DNA of 45,457 nt, from the NCBI GenBank assembly GCA_002067745.1, contig MVRU01000017.1, positions 1 to 45,457 of the forward strand, given 5' to 3'. A program made the position numbers and the translations under genes. Shown here one piece after another: positions 35,692-45,386 of this stretch (within the stretch, counting starts at the first letter, position 1; every line of letters starts with the position of its first letter). The stretch is from Syntrophus sp. PtaU1.Bin005 (GTDB taxonomy: Bacteria > Desulfobacterota > Syntrophia > Syntrophales > Syntrophaceae). The notes under the pieces were generated by a model. That model ran no database searches. It saw nothing but the letters and a program-made list of their open reading frames with translations, and was not told the DNA's origin.

Positions 35692-37095
35692 ATGGGCGGT
35701 TTATTTGGAGTCGTAGCGAGAGAAAGCTGCATAAAGACCCTTTTTTACGGAACGGATTACCACTCCCATCTGGGAACGGAAAATGGCGGTCTGGCCGTAT
35801 TCGGGGAAAACAATTTCAAGAAGGCCATTCACAGCATCAGTCAGGCGCAATTCAAATCCAAGTTCGTCGATCACTACCGGCAGATGAGAGGGACAGCGGG
35901 AATTGGGGCCATTGACGACGATTCGCCGCAGCCGCTGATCATCCGCTCCAGATTCGGGACTTTTGCCATCGCGGCATCAGGCTTGATAACGAACAAGGAT
36001 CGTTTGACGGCGGAGCTGCTTCGGGAGGGGACCTCGTTCAGTGAGATAAAAAACGGCGTCGTGAACACCGTGGAACTCGTGGCCAAGCTGATCAGCAGAG
36101 GGACAAGCCTTGTCGAAGGCATTGTGCGGATGCAGGAGGCCATCGAGGGGTCCATCTGCACTCTGATCCTGACGGAGGAGGGCCTTTATGCCGCACGGGA
36201 CAAATATGGACGGTTTCCTCTGGCAATCGGCAGGGAGCGGGCGGGGCAGGGATTTGCCGTGGCAACGGAATCCAGTTCCTTCCCCAACCTGAACTATGAG
36301 CTGGACAAGGTGATCGGCCCGGGAGAAATTGTCCTGTTGACCGCCGACGGATACAAGGTTCTGCGCCCTGCAAACAACCAGCGGAAAGTTTGCGCCTTTC
36401 TCTGGATCTATACCGGTTATCCCTCCTCCTCCTACGAGGGAATTTCCGTGGAGAATACCCGTGAGCGCTGCGGCCGGGCGATGGCCAGGCAGGATGACAT
36501 TTCCGCGGATCTTGTCTGCGGCATTCCCGACTCAGGTGTCGGGCACGCTTTGGGGTACGCCGCCGAATCAAAAATCCCCTATCGCCGTCCCCTGGTCAAA
36601 TACACCCCCGGGTACGGCAGGAGCTATACCCCGCCGTCACAGGATATCCGGGACCTCGTCGCCACCATGAAACTCAGCGCGGTCCATGACGTCATCAACG
36701 GCAACCGGATGATTGTCTGTGATGATTCCATCGTCCGCGGAACACAGTTAAAGAATTACACAGTGAAGAAGCTGTGGGAGAATGGTGCCCGGGAAATTCA
36801 TGTTCGGCCGGCCTGCCCCCCGCTCATGTTTACCTGCCTTTACGGATCTTCAACGCGCTCTACATCGGAACTGGCTGCCCGGAGGGCGATCCTGGCCATC
36901 GAGGGAAAGGAGCCCTCCGATATCACCCCCTATCTGGATTGCCGCTCGAAGGAATATTCAAGAATGGTCGAGTGGATCCGCAGGGACCTCAACGTGACGA
37001 CTTTGAAATTCTTGAATATTGAAGCCATGATCGAGGCGATCGGCCTTCCGGAAGATCAGCTTTGCCTCCACTGCTGGCGGGGGGGTGACCTCTGA
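35692..37095 (+). CDS. PurF-like amidophosphoribosyltransferase paralogue without the glutaminase cysteine
   Basis: Related to glutamine PRPP amidotransferase. The 467-residue protein begins MGGLFGVVAR, where true PurF has CGIFG with the catalytic Cys1. The HVRYST and HNGN blocks of the glutaminase site are also missing; GAIDDDSPQPL and AASGLITN stand there. The PRPP-binding loop IVCDDSIVRGT (341-351) is intact. Cysteines at 234, 382, 458 and 461 match the positions of the Fe-S ligands of the Bacillus-type enzyme (KVCAF, FTCLYG, CLHC). It may use free ammonia or be regulatory. It lies alone, without other pur genes. Confidence 0.75.
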   Translation: MGGLFGVVARESCIKTLFYGTDYHSHLGTENGGLAVFGENNFKKAIHSISQAQFKSKFVDHYRQMRGTAGIGAIDDDSPQPLIIRSRFGTFAIAASGLITNKDRLTAELLREGTSFSEIKNGVVNTVELVAKLISRGTSLVEGIVRMQEAIEGSICTLILTEEGLYAARDKYGRFPLAIGRERAGQGFAVATESSSFPNLNYELDKVIGPGEIVLLTADGYKVLRPANNQRKVCAFLWIYTGYPSSSYEGISVENTRERCGRAMARQDDISADLVCGIPDSGVGHALGYAAESKIPYRRPLVKYTPGYGRSYTPPSQDIRDLVATMKLSAVHDVINGNRMIVCDDSIVRGTQLKNYTVKKLWENGAREIHVRPACPPLMFTCLYGSSTRSTSELAARRAILAIEGKEPSDITPYLDCRSKEYSRMVEWIRRDLNVTTLKFLNIEAMIEAIGLPEDQLCLHCWRGGDL

Positions 37096-37298
37096 TCAGG
37101 TCTGCCGCGAAAAGGCGGAGGATCGGGCTTACCGAGGGCGAAGGATCCGGAAGGTTCGTTGACGGGAAAATCCGATTCCTCACGCTTTTTTGCTGAAATA
37201 CCGGAAAAGAAAACGCACCTCCAAGAGCTCCTCAATTCAATCAGAAGAACAGACATCCCGAAGTCACTATCCTTCAATGCTCGGAAAGATATTCCCCG

Positions 37299-37328
37299 TT
37301 GAAGGCATTCGCATCTTTGTGCTATACA
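37299..37328 (+). promoter_or_regulatory. Promoter candidate for ispG
   Basis: TTGAAG at 37299-37304 and TATACA at 37323-37328 are 18 bases apart. They lie about 30 bases before the TTG start of ispG. Confidence 0.4.
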
Positions 37329-37359
37329 AAAAACCAATCGAAAAATATAAGGATTTACA

Positions 37360-38448
37360 TTGAATCGCCCGTTCCGGAGAAGAAAAACAAAGGCCCTTTG
37401 GGTGGGAAATGTTCAGATTGGAGGAGATGCACCCGTTGCCGTTCAGTCCATGACGTGTACGGATACACGAAATGTCCCTGAAACGGTAGCCCAGATCGAA
37501 GCCCTTGAAAACGCCGGCTGTGAAATCGTCCGTGTGGCGGTGCCCGATGAGGCAGCGGCATCGGTTCTGGGTGAGATCAAAAAGGCCATCCACATCCCAA
37601 TCATCGCCGACATCCATTTCAATGCCCGTTATGCCCTCATGGCCATCGAGCAGCATATGGACGGCATCCGCATCAATCCAGGCAACATGGGAAAAGAGAA
37701 CATTGCCGACGTTGTGCGCGCCGCCAGGGATTACAACACGGCCATCCGGGTCGGCATCAATGCCGGCTCGCTGGAGAAGCCCATACTGGAAAAGTATGGC
37801 GGGCCTACCGCTGAAGCCCTGGCGGAAAGCGCCCTCAATAATCTCGCCCTTCTGGAAGATCTGGGATTCGATCGCATCAAGCTTTCCCTTAAATCCTCCC
37901 ACGTCCCCACCATGATCGACGCCTACCGGATCGTTGCGGCCAAAACGGACTGCCCGCTGCACCTGGGGGTGACCGAGGCAGGGACGCTGGTAAATTCAGC
38001 CATCAAATCCTCCATCGGCATGGGGGTGCTCCTTTACGAGGGAATCGGCGACACGATCCGCGTCTCTGTCACAGGCAACCCCGTTTCCGAGGTCGGGTTG
38101 GCCTACGGCATTCTCCGGGCACTGGACATTCGCAGGGTCGGACCGGATATCATCTCCTGCCCCACGTGTGGACGCTGTGAAATCGACCTGTTCTCCCTGG
38201 TTGAAAGGGTCGAGAAGGCATTGGTCGGGATGAAGGACGACCTGAAGATCGCCCTCATGGGCTGCGTCGTGAATGGACCGGGAGAAGCGGCTGAGGCGGA
38301 TGTTGGAATCGCCGGCGGCCGGGGGGCGGGTCTCCTGTTCAGAAAGGGAAACGTCATCCGCAAGATCAAGGAGGAGGAATTTCTTGAAGTACTGCTTGAA
38401 GAAATTTCGGAAATAACAAGAAACAAAAGGAATATCGAAGAGAAATAA
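37360..38448 (+). CDS. ispG: 4-hydroxy-3-methylbut-2-en-1-yl diphosphate synthase
   Basis: An iron-sulfur enzyme near the end of the MEP isoprenoid pathway. The 362-residue protein has cysteines C267 and C270 (SCPTCGRC) and C302 (GCVVNGPGEA) as cluster ligands. PVAVQSMTCTDTRN and RINPGNMG mark the barrel domain. The start is TTG at 37360, behind AAGGA. It is followed by proS after 74 bases. Confidence 0.95.
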   Translation: MNRPFRRRKTKALWVGNVQIGGDAPVAVQSMTCTDTRNVPETVAQIEALENAGCEIVRVAVPDEAAASVLGEIKKAIHIPIIADIHFNARYALMAIEQHMDGIRINPGNMGKENIADVVRAARDYNTAIRVGINAGSLEKPILEKYGGPTAEALAESALNNLALLEDLGFDRIKLSLKSSHVPTMIDAYRIVAAKTDCPLHLGVTEAGTLVNSAIKSSIGMGVLLYEGIGDTIRVSVTGNPVSEVGLAYGILRALDIRRVGPDIISCPTCGRCEIDLFSLVERVEKALVGMKDDLKIALMGCVVNGPGEAAEADVGIAGGRGAGLLFRKGNVIRKIKEEEFLEVLLEEISEITRNKRNIEEK

Positions 38449-38522
38449 ACGGGACCGGTGGTGGCCCTGATTTTTCTTTAACTCCGTTCATTCTATCGCC
38501 TATGCAAGGACAAGGAGGTTAA

Positions 38523-40268
38523 ATGCGCTATTCGGAAATGTTCCTGCCCACAGAAAGAGAAGTCCCTTCAGATGCCGAAGTCATCAGTCATCAGCTCATG
38601 CTCCGAGCGGGGATGATCAGAAAACTGTCTGCCGGGGTTTACTGCTATCTCCCCCTGGGTTACCGGGTCATCAGAAAGGTTGAGCAGATCATCCGTGAAG
38701 AAATGAACCGGGCCGGTGCCCAAGAGGTTTTTCTTCCCATGGTCCAGCCGGCGGAACTGTGGCAGGAGTCCGGGCGCTGGGAGCATTATGGCAAAGAGCT
38801 TCTGCGCTTCCGGGACCGACATGACCGGGAATACTGCCTGGGGCCGACTCACGAAGAGGTCATTACAGACCTGGTCCGCCATGAGCTCAAAACCTATCGG
38901 CAGCTTCCGAAAAATCTCTACCAGATCCAGACCAAGTTCCGGGATGAGATCCGCCCCCGCTTCGGAGTCATGCGGAGCCGGGAATTCGGGATGAAGGACG
39001 CCTACAGCTTCGATGCCGATGAGGAAGGGGCCGAGATCAGTTATTCGAAGATGTTTGAAGCATACAAAAGGATTTTTTCCCGGTGCGGACTGAAATTCCG
39101 CCCCGTCGAGGCCGATTCCGGGACGATCGGTGGAAGCTTTTCCCATGAGTTCATGGTGATGGCCGATTCAGGGGAGGACGGGTTGGTGTTCTGCAGCTCA
39201 TGTTCCTATGCGGCCAACCTGGAAAAGGCGGAGGTGCATCCGCCGGAGAAAGAAAACCTGGATGCAGTGGAAGAGCTGCCCCTGACGGAAGTACACACCC
39301 CGGACATCCGAACCATCGAAGAGGTCTGCGCCTTTCTCGGGGTGTCCCCCCGGGAGATCGTGAAAACCATGATCTTCAGCGCCGACGGGAAGCCTGTGGC
39401 CGTGCTGGTTCGTGGAGATGAAGAGGTCAACGAGATCAAGGTCAGGAATTACCTGGGCTGTGACGAGCTCGAACTGGCCATGGATGACATAATTGAAGCA
39501 ATTACGGGCGCCCCCCGCGGATTTGCCGGGGCCGTCGGGCTTCGGGGCCGGATCATTGCGGACAACACGCTGATCAACATGAGGAACGTGGTCATGGGTG
39601 CAAACAAGGAGGACTATCATCTGCGCAATGCCAATCCCGGCCGTGATTTCCAGATTGAGGCTTTTGCGGATCTGAAGATCGCCAGGGAAACGGACGACTG
39701 TCCCCGCTGCGGGAAGGCGCTGTCCTTCGCCAGGGGCATCGAGGTCGGGCACGTCTTCAAACTGGGAACAAAATACAGCAAGGCCATGGAGGCCGTTTTT
39801 CTCGATCGGAACGGTAAAGAGCAGACGATGATTATGGGCTGCTATGGGATAGGAACCGGAAGAACCGTCGCGGCATGCATCGAACAGAACAATGATGAAA
39901 ATGGAATTGTATGGCCCATGCCGATTGCGCCCTTCCATGTCATCATCACGCCTGTGAATATGAACGACTCCGCCCTTGCCGAGGCTGCGGAGCGACTTTA
40001 TGGCTCATTCGCCGCCGGCGGATTCGAGGTGCTGCTCGATGACCGCGATGAGCGCGCCGGCGTTAAATTCAAGGATGCGGACCTGATCGGCATCCCGATC
40101 CGGGTGACGATCGGCCCCAAGAAACTGGCCGAGGGAAAGGTTGAAATCCGGTTGAGGGACACCGGCGAGGTGACCGCCGTCCCCCTGGAAGAGGTTGAGA
40201 ATTATATCCGGAAACTGATCAGCGGGAAAATGAACCTGGAAAACAGCGGTTCAGCGGGCAGCGAATAG
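38523..40268 (+). CDS. proS: Proline--tRNA ligase
   Basis: Charges tRNA-Pro, whose UGG-type gene lies at 44785. The 581-residue bacterial form has the class II core split by an editing (INS) domain (about residues 225-400, with [15 protein letters not shown]). Motif 2 appears as [17 protein letters not shown] and motif 3 as [17 protein letters not shown] strong site, AAGGAGG, lies 4 bases before the ATG. Residue numbers are approximate. Confidence 0.97.
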   Translation: MRYSEMFLPTEREVPSDAEVISHQLMLRAGMIRKLSAGVYCYLPLGYRVIRKVEQIIREEMNRAGAQEVFLPMVQPAELWQESGRWEHYGKELLRFRDRHDREYCLGPTHEEVITDLVRHELKTYRQLPKNLYQIQTKFRDEIRPRFGVMRSREFGMKDAYSFDADEEGAEISYSKMFEAYKRIFSRCGLKFRPVEADSGTIGGSFSHEFMVMADSGEDGLVFCSSCSYAANLEKAEVHPPEKENLDAVEELPLTEVHTPDIRTIEEVCAFLGVSPREIVKTMIFSADGKPVAVLVRGDEEVNEIKVRNYLGCDELELAMDDIIEAITGAPRGFAGAVGLRGRIIADNTLINMRNVVMGANKEDYHLRNANPGRDFQIEAFADLKIARETDDCPRCGKALSFARGIEVGHVFKLGTKYSKAMEAVFLDRNGKEQTMIMGCYGIGTGRTVAACIEQNNDENGIVWPMPIAPFHVIITPVNMNDSALAEAAERLYGSFAAGGFEVLLDDRDERAGVKFKDADLIGIPIRVTIGPKKLAEGKVEIRLRDTGEVTAVPLEEVENYIRKLISGKMNLENSGSAGSE

Positions 40269-40420
40269 CCGGAAACCCTTTCTGCCTGGATTTACAGACC
40301 ACTTTGCGATCAATGCGCTCTTTGTCGGGGGCCATCGGCCAGGCCGCGGGTTGCACGTTAAAGAAAATGGGACCAGGTCAGGTAGCCGGGAACATGAAGG
40401 GCTGGAATTAAAGAGACGTC

Positions 40421-42592
40421 ATGCTGCGGATCATCGATATCCTTGACAAAACACAGGAATATCTCACTCCGGGAGAACAGGAGCTGATCGAAAAGGCCTA
40501 CATCTTTTCGGCCTCTGTTCACCAGGGGCAGGTGCGCCTATCCGGTGAGCCCTACATGACCCATCCCATGGAAGTTGCCGGAATCCTCGCCGACATGGAG
40601 CTTGATGCCGCGTCCATAGCGACGGGACTCCTCCATGACACCGTTGAGGATACGCTGACGACCCTTGAACAGATAGAAGAGCTCTTTGGAAAAGATGTCG
40701 CCTTCCTGGTCGACGGGTTGACAAAGATCAGCAAGATCACCTTCAGAAGTCAGGAGGAGCGGCAGGCGGAGAATTTCCGCAAGATGATTCTGGCCATGTC
40801 CGCGGATACCCGGATTCTCCTGGTGAGATTGGCGGACCGCACTCACAACATGAGAACTCTTGAGTTCCACACACCGGACAGGCAACGGTATATTGCGAAG
40901 GAAACCATGGAACTCTATGCGCCCCTGGCCAATCGGCTGGGCATTTACCGGATGCAGGTTGAACTGGAGGACATGGCCTTCCGCTACCTGGATTACGACG
41001 CCTATTCCAATCTGACAAAGCGGATAGACTCAACGCGGGAAAAGAGGGATCAATATACCAGGGAAGTCAAGAGGATGATCCAGGAAAAGATCGACGAGTA
41101 CGGCCTTAAAGGCGTAGTCGAGGGCAGGGCAAAGCATTTCTGGAGCATCCACAAGAAAATGCACGAACAGAAAATTGATTTCGACGAGGTTTATGATCTG
41201 ACGGCCTTCCGCATCATCCTGGATTCCGACAAGGAAAAAGACTGCTATGAAGCCCTCAGTATCGTGCATGCCCTGTGGATACCGGTTCCAAGAAGGTTCA
41301 AGGATTATATCGCCATGCCCAAGGCGAACAACTACCGCTCCCTCCACACGACCGTCATCGGTCCGTCCGGCCAGCGGGTGGAAATCCAGATCCGGACGAA
41401 AGAGATGCATGAATGGGCGGAAGAGGGGATTGCCGCACACTGGCGGTACAAGGAAAAACGGATGCTTCCAGGCGCCGACGAGGAGCAGATCCGAAAGCTG
41501 CGGGAGTTGCTGGAAATACAGCAGGACTTGAAAAACCCCCGCGAGTTCATGACGAACCTGAAGCTGGCCCTGTTTCCCGATGAGGTTTATGTGTTCACGC
41601 CCGACGGCGATGTCCGGTCTTTTCCGAAGGGGGCCACACCGATTGATTTTGCCTACAGCATCCATACCGACGTGGGGCATACCTGTGTCGGGGCCAAGGT
41701 CAATCGGAGCATCGTCCCCCTGAAATATGAGCTTAAAAACGGTGACGCCGTTGAGATCATCACGCAGGCCGGACACCATCCCAGCAAGGACTGGCTGAAG
41801 TACGCCGTCACATCAAGGGCGCGGTCAAAGATCAAGGGCTGGGTCAAGGCAGAGGAAAGCAAAAAGAGCATCACCCTGGGCAGGGAACTGCTGGAGAAGG
41901 AGTTCCGCAAGAACTCCCTCAAGTTGAGCTCGGCGGTTAAATCGGATGAAATCCGCGATCTTTTCACGGAATTATCGATTAACACCCCGGACGATCTGTT
42001 CGCCCTTGTGGGCTACGGACGAGTCTCCCCGAAAAGGGTTGTCCATCATTTTATCCATGATGAAATCAGCGCCCCTGAAAGGGTGCCTGCCGACAGGGCA
42101 GCGAAAAGGACCAAAAAAGAGGACTCCCAAGGGATATTGATTACCGGCATTGAGGACATCATGGTGCGGTTTGCCCACTGCTGCGACCCTATCCCCGGAG
42201 ATGAGATCGTCGGTTACATAACAAGGGGGCGGGGCGTTACGATTCATACGGCCGATTGTGAACGTCTTTCGGAGCTGGATTCCGAAAGGTTTGTGGACGT
42301 GGCCTGGAGTGCGAAGGCATCGCAGACCTATTCCGTGAATATGGTCGTCACATGCAAGGATAAGAAAGGCATCCTGGCGGAAATCAGCTCGGTGATTTCT
42401 TCCCTTGACGTAAACATCAGCACCGCCAGAGTGGATACCAGCAGGGACATGCGGGTGAATTGCTTTTTCCGGCTTGATGTCACTGGGCTGAGGCAGCTGC
42501 AAACACTGACCTCGGCGATTCAGCAGATCAAGGAAGTCCTTTCAGTGGAAAGGGTGCACAAGGTAAAGGAGCATCCACGCCTATCCGGCTGA
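40421..42592 (+). CDS. Bifunctional (p)ppGpp synthetase/hydrolase (Rel/SpoT)
   Basis: Makes and degrades the alarmone (p)ppGpp. The 723-residue protein has the HD hydrolase motif HDTVED (72-77) and HPMEVAGIL upstream. In the synthetase domain, RFKDYIAMPKANNYRSLHTTV has RxKD, the form typical of bifunctional enzymes; RelA with synthetase only has ExDD. TGS (VFTPDGDVRSFPKGATPIDF) and C-terminal ACT domains follow. A GGCTGGAATTAAAGAG site precedes the start. Confidence 0.95.
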   Translation: MLRIIDILDKTQEYLTPGEQELIEKAYIFSASVHQGQVRLSGEPYMTHPMEVAGILADMELDAASIATGLLHDTVEDTLTTLEQIEELFGKDVAFLVDGLTKISKITFRSQEERQAENFRKMILAMSADTRILLVRLADRTHNMRTLEFHTPDRQRYIAKETMELYAPLANRLGIYRMQVELEDMAFRYLDYDAYSNLTKRIDSTREKRDQYTREVKRMIQEKIDEYGLKGVVEGRAKHFWSIHKKMHEQKIDFDEVYDLTAFRIILDSDKEKDCYEALSIVHALWIPVPRRFKDYIAMPKANNYRSLHTTVIGPSGQRVEIQIRTKEMHEWAEEGIAAHWRYKEKRMLPGADEEQIRKLRELLEIQQDLKNPREFMTNLKLALFPDEVYVFTPDGDVRSFPKGATPIDFAYSIHTDVGHTCVGAKVNRSIVPLKYELKNGDAVEIITQAGHHPSKDWLKYAVTSRARSKIKGWVKAEESKKSITLGRELLEKEFRKNSLKLSSAVKSDEIRDLFTELSINTPDDLFALVGYGRVSPKRVVHHFIHDEISAPERVPADRAAKRTKKEDSQGILITGIEDIMVRFAHCCDPIPGDEIVGYITRGRGVTIHTADCERLSELDSERFVDVAWSAKASQTYSVNMVVTCKDKKGILAEISSVISSLDVNISTARVDTSRDMRVNCFFRLDVTGLRQLQTLTSAIQQIKEVLSVERVHKVKEHPRLSG

Positions 42593-42609
42593 TGTTTCCC
42601 ATATATGTG

Positions 42610-42639
42610 TTGACAGAGATTTGTTGTTTGCTGTATGAG
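42610..42639 (+). promoter_or_regulatory. Promoter candidate for the amidase operon
   Basis: TTGACA (42610-42615) and TATGAG (42634-42639) are 18 bases apart, just before the amidase ATG, which would leave a very short leader. Confidence 0.4.
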
Positions 42640-42650
42640 AGGCTCAATTT

Positions 42651-43385
42651 ATGTTGAAGAGTACAGGAAAGATGGTGCGACAGGCGTTTCCGTATGTTCG
42701 TCTCAATAACGTTTTTTCATGGCTGATTCTGCTGCTTCTGGCCATGTATGTGCTGCCCCTTTCGGCATTGGCAGCGCGGGAGGGGATGCTGGTCGTCCTT
42801 GACCCGGCCCACGGCGGTTCAGAAAAAGGGGTGCGGTTTTCGGACGACGTTTATGAAAAGGACGTGACCTTGGCCATTGCCCGCAGCGTTCAGAAAGAAT
42901 TGATGACGTCTCAGAACATACGCGTGCAGCTGACCCGTGATTCGGATCGGACGCTCAGCCTTCGCGAGAGGGAACAATTCGCACGCAATGCAGCCCCGGA
43001 TCTTTTTCTCAGCCTGCACGTAAACGCCGGGTTCGGAAAAAAGGCATCGGGATTCGAAATTTATTTCCCGGGGTTCAAGCGGAACACGCAAGGTGAGAAT
43101 GAGGATTCGTCTGTGATCCTGACGGACATGGCGAGAAACAAACATCTCAATGACAGCGTGCGGTTCGCCTATATCCTGCAAAAGAACCTGGAGCAGGTAT
43201 TTCCCAGGAAAGGCCGCGGGCTTCGAGAGGCAGCGGTTCCCGTTCTGGAGGGCATCGTCAAGCCGGCCGTCGTTGTTGAGCTTGGTTTTGTTTCAAACCC
43301 GGAGGACAAGAAGCAGATGCTGGAAAAGGAAATCCAGCTCGCCGTTGCCAGGGCCATCAGCAAGAGCATCAAAGAACTTTACTGA
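42651..43385 (+). CDS. N-acetylmuramoyl-L-alanine amidase (Amidase_3)
   Basis: Cuts the amide bond between muramic acid and the peptide in peptidoglycan. A 244-residue protein with a signal sequence or N-terminal helix ([18 protein letters not shown]). The zinc ligands are in [13 protein letters not shown], a Glu in the following stretch, SLHVNAG, and VVELGFVSN supplies the catalytic Glu. It lacks the AMIN domain of AmiC. It begins the rph-rdgB set; the promoter is at 42610. Confidence 0.93.
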   Translation: MLKSTGKMVRQAFPYVRLNNVFSWLILLLLAMYVLPLSALAAREGMLVVLDPAHGGSEKGVRFSDDVYEKDVTLAIARSVQKELMTSQNIRVQLTRDSDRTLSLREREQFARNAAPDLFLSLHVNAGFGKKASGFEIYFPGFKRNTQGENEDSSVILTDMARNKHLNDSVRFAYILQKNLEQVFPRKGRGLREAAVPVLEGIVKPAVVVELGFVSNPEDKKQMLEKEIQLAVARAISKSIKELY

Positions 43386-43437
43386 ACAGTCCGCATTCCT
43401 TTGCAGCAGTCATATCTATTCGGGGAGCCTTCTAAGT

Positions 43438-44160
43438 TTGAGGAAAAACGACCGCAGACACGATGAAATCCGGGACGTGAAAATCACGCGGAATTACTTG
43501 AAACATCCACAGGGTTCCGTCCTGATTGAGATGGGGGACACGAAGGTCATCTGCACGGCCACGCTGGAAGAGAGAGTTCCGCCTTTCTTGAAGAATTCGG
43601 GAAAGGGTTGGCTGACGGCTGAATACGCCATGCTTCCCATGGCGACTCAGGAGAGAAACAAAAGAGAGGCCGCGCAGGGTCGAATCGGAGGGCGGACTCA
43701 TGAAATACAGAGGTTGATAGGGCGCTCCCTGCGTGCTGTTACCGACCTGGAGAGTTTCGGGGAAAACACCGTATATATCGATTGTGACGTCATCCAGGCT
43801 GACGGCGGTACACGCACGGCGTCCATTACGGGAAGTTTCGTCGCCCTTGCAGACCTTTTCCGCAAGATGAAGGAAGAGGGAAGGTGCGGCTCCATGCCGC
43901 TGCTGGATTACGTCAGTGCCGTCAGCGTCGGGATTATTAACGACACGCTTATGCTCGACCTGGAGTATGTCGAGGATTCGCAGGCGGACGTCGATATGAA
44001 TGTGGTCATGACGGGCATGGGGAAATTTATCGAGGTGCAGGGAACCGCAGAGAAAGTCCCCTTTTCCCGGGACCGATTGACGGAAATGATCGAGCTGGCC
44101 GGAAGGGGAATCCAGGCACTGACTGAAATTCAGAAGCAGACACTGGGAGGCCAGTTCTGA
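43438..44160 (+). CDS. rph: Ribonuclease PH
   Basis: A phosphate-dependent 3'-5' exoribonuclease that trims tRNA ends. It has 240 residues from a TTG start at 43438, chosen because homologues begin with RxxxRxxDElR and a GGGAG site lies 11 bases before it. Conserved parts are [33 protein letters not shown] and [18 protein letters not shown]. Its stop (TGA, 44158-44160) overlaps the likely CTG start of rdgB. Confidence 0.93.
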   Translation: MRKNDRRHDEIRDVKITRNYLKHPQGSVLIEMGDTKVICTATLEERVPPFLKNSGKGWLTAEYAMLPMATQERNKREAAQGRIGGRTHEIQRLIGRSLRAVTDLESFGENTVYIDCDVIQADGGTRTASITGSFVALADLFRKMKEEGRCGSMPLLDYVSAVSVGIINDTLMLDLEYVEDSQADVDMNVVMTGMGKFIEVQGTAEKVPFSRDRLTEMIELAGRGIQALTEIQKQTLGGQF

Positions 44161-44771
44161 TCAAGATCGTTTTTGCCTCTAAAAATAAAGGAAAGGTCCG
44201 GGAGGTCCGGGCGATTCTCGAGGAACTGGACGTCAACCTGGAATCCCTGGAGGCATATCCGAATGCCCCTGACGTTGTCGAGGACGGAAGCTCATTTTTC
44301 GAAAATGCCTTGAAAAAGGCCAGAGTCATATCTGAATTCACGGGTGAAATCGCCCTGGCTGACGATTCAGGATTGGAAGTCGATGCACTCAACGGCCAAC
44401 CGGGAATTTATTCTGCCCGCTTTGCCGGTGAGGGTGCGGATGACAATCAGAACAACCAGAGACTGATGGAGCTGTTGAATGGGGTCCCAGCGAAGGACCG
44501 GTCGGCTGCCTTTCGCTGTGTGCTGGTTCTTTATCATCCGGATGGGAACTACGAATCGTTTGACGGAAGATGGGATGGATTCATCAGCGAAACGGTTGCA
44601 GGAACAGGCGGTTTCGGTTATGATCCGGTCTTCCTGCTTCCGGAATCCGGCAGAACCGTTGCGCAGTTGACATCCGAGGAAAAGAACAGAAGCAGCCATC
44701 GGGCGAAAGCCCTTCAAGCACTGAAGGATCATTTAAGAAAACGGTCATATCCGGCCAAAAAAGAATCATAA
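44157..44771 (+). CDS. rdgB: XTP/dITP pyrophosphatase
   Basis: Removes noncanonical purine triphosphates (XTP, dITP). The N-terminus (L)[36 protein letters not shown] and [11 protein letters not shown] mark the family. No ATG, GTG or TTG is in frame between a stop at 44124-44126 and the conserved N-terminus. The best start is CTG at 44157, 6 bases behind GGGAGG (44145-44150) and overlapping the rph TGA as CTGA. It gives 204 residues with the same N-terminal length as E. coli RdgB (MQKVV). Starting at ATG 44310 would drop about 50 essential residues. Confidence 0.9.
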   Translation: MIKIVFASKNKGKVREVRAILEELDVNLESLEAYPNAPDVVEDGSSFFENALKKARVISEFTGEIALADDSGLEVDALNGQPGIYSARFAGEGADDNQNNQRLMELLNGVPAKDRSAAFRCVLVLYHPDGNYESFDGRWDGFISETVAGTGGFGYDPVFLLPESGRTVAQLTSEEKNRSSHRAKALQALKDHLRKRSYPAKKES

Positions 44772-44784
44772 GTACATATAAATA

Positions 44785-44861
44785 CGGGGCGTAGCGCAGC
44801 TTGGTAGCGCGCCTGCTTTGGGAGCAGGATGTCGCAGGTTCAAATCCTGCCGCCCCGACCA
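44785..44861 (+). tRNA. tRNA-Pro (anticodon UGG)
   Basis: The acceptor arm CGGGGCG pairs with CGCCCCG, D-arm GCGC/GCGC, anticodon arm CCTGC/GCAGG around TTTGGGA with anticodon TGG, and T-arm GCAGG/CCTGC around TTCAAAT. CCA is encoded, ending at 44861. The window also encodes proS, which charges it. The 3' end could be an integration site, but no second copy was seen. Confidence 0.97.
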
Positions 44862-44873
44862 ATATTATCAAGA

Positions 44874-44902
44874 GGTTATGGGTATGCCATAGCCCTTTTT
44901 TT
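44874..44902 (+). terminator. Rho-independent terminator after tRNA-Pro
   Basis: GGTTATGG (44874-44881) pairs with CCATAGCC (44887-44894), with one G-U pair and loop GTATG, and is followed by C and then a T7 run. Confidence 0.75.
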
Positions 44903-45002
44903 ATTTTGTAATCAAATCGGGGAAAATATATGAACAAACAGCTTAATTTATTTCGTCCCTTGGAGACGATATGTTAATAAGAAGGCAAAGGAGATACTTC
45001 AT

Positions 45003-45230
45003 ATGAATAAAAGGCAAAAGAAAAAAGAACAGAAGAAGCAGATGATACTGGCATTCAACGATGTTATCGGAGAATGTTTGGCAACCGAAGACCCCCTGGC
45101 AACGTTGAAAGAAATTAAGACTCAAGGCGAAAAGCATTTTGAAGAATTGGGACTCGATGTCCCCCCGGTAGTATTTGATGAAATCATGGCTGGATGTGAA
45201 CAAATAATCAAAGAAATAATTAACCAATAG
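45003..45230 (+). CDS. Small lysine-rich hypothetical protein
   Basis: A 75-residue frame bounded by two terminators (44874 and 45248). It starts with a basic stretch (MNKRQKKKEQKKQ) and then a mildly acidic, helix-like part with GECLATEDPLATLKEIKTQ and VVFDEIMAGCEQIIKEIIN. AAAGGAGATACTTCAT gives a good ribosome-binding site 8 bases upstream. No family is recognised; the good site, sensible composition and its own terminator favour a real gene. Confidence 0.6.
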   Translation: MNKRQKKKEQKKQMILAFNDVIGECLATEDPLATLKEIKTQGEKHFEELGLDVPPVVFDEIMAGCEQIIKEIINQ

Positions 45231-45247
45231 TCTGAACTTGCAATATC

Positions 45248-45284
45248 AAAAAACCCCCAATGGAGAAATCCGTCGGGGTTTTTT
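45248..45284 (+). terminator. Rho-independent terminator after the small ORF
   Basis: AAAAAACCCC (45248-45257) pairs with GGGGTTTTTT (45275-45284); an inner GGA/TCC closes a GAAA loop. It is strong and, being A-rich on one side and T-rich on the other, could stop transcription from both sides. Confidence 0.8.
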
Positions 45285-45386
45285 GAACTAACGTCTCAGG
45301 AGCGTATTTGATCCATTGAGGCTCATATGTTCTTAGAAAGCCTAGATAGCCACTAAATCTTTTTTTACATACTTATATTATTTGGT

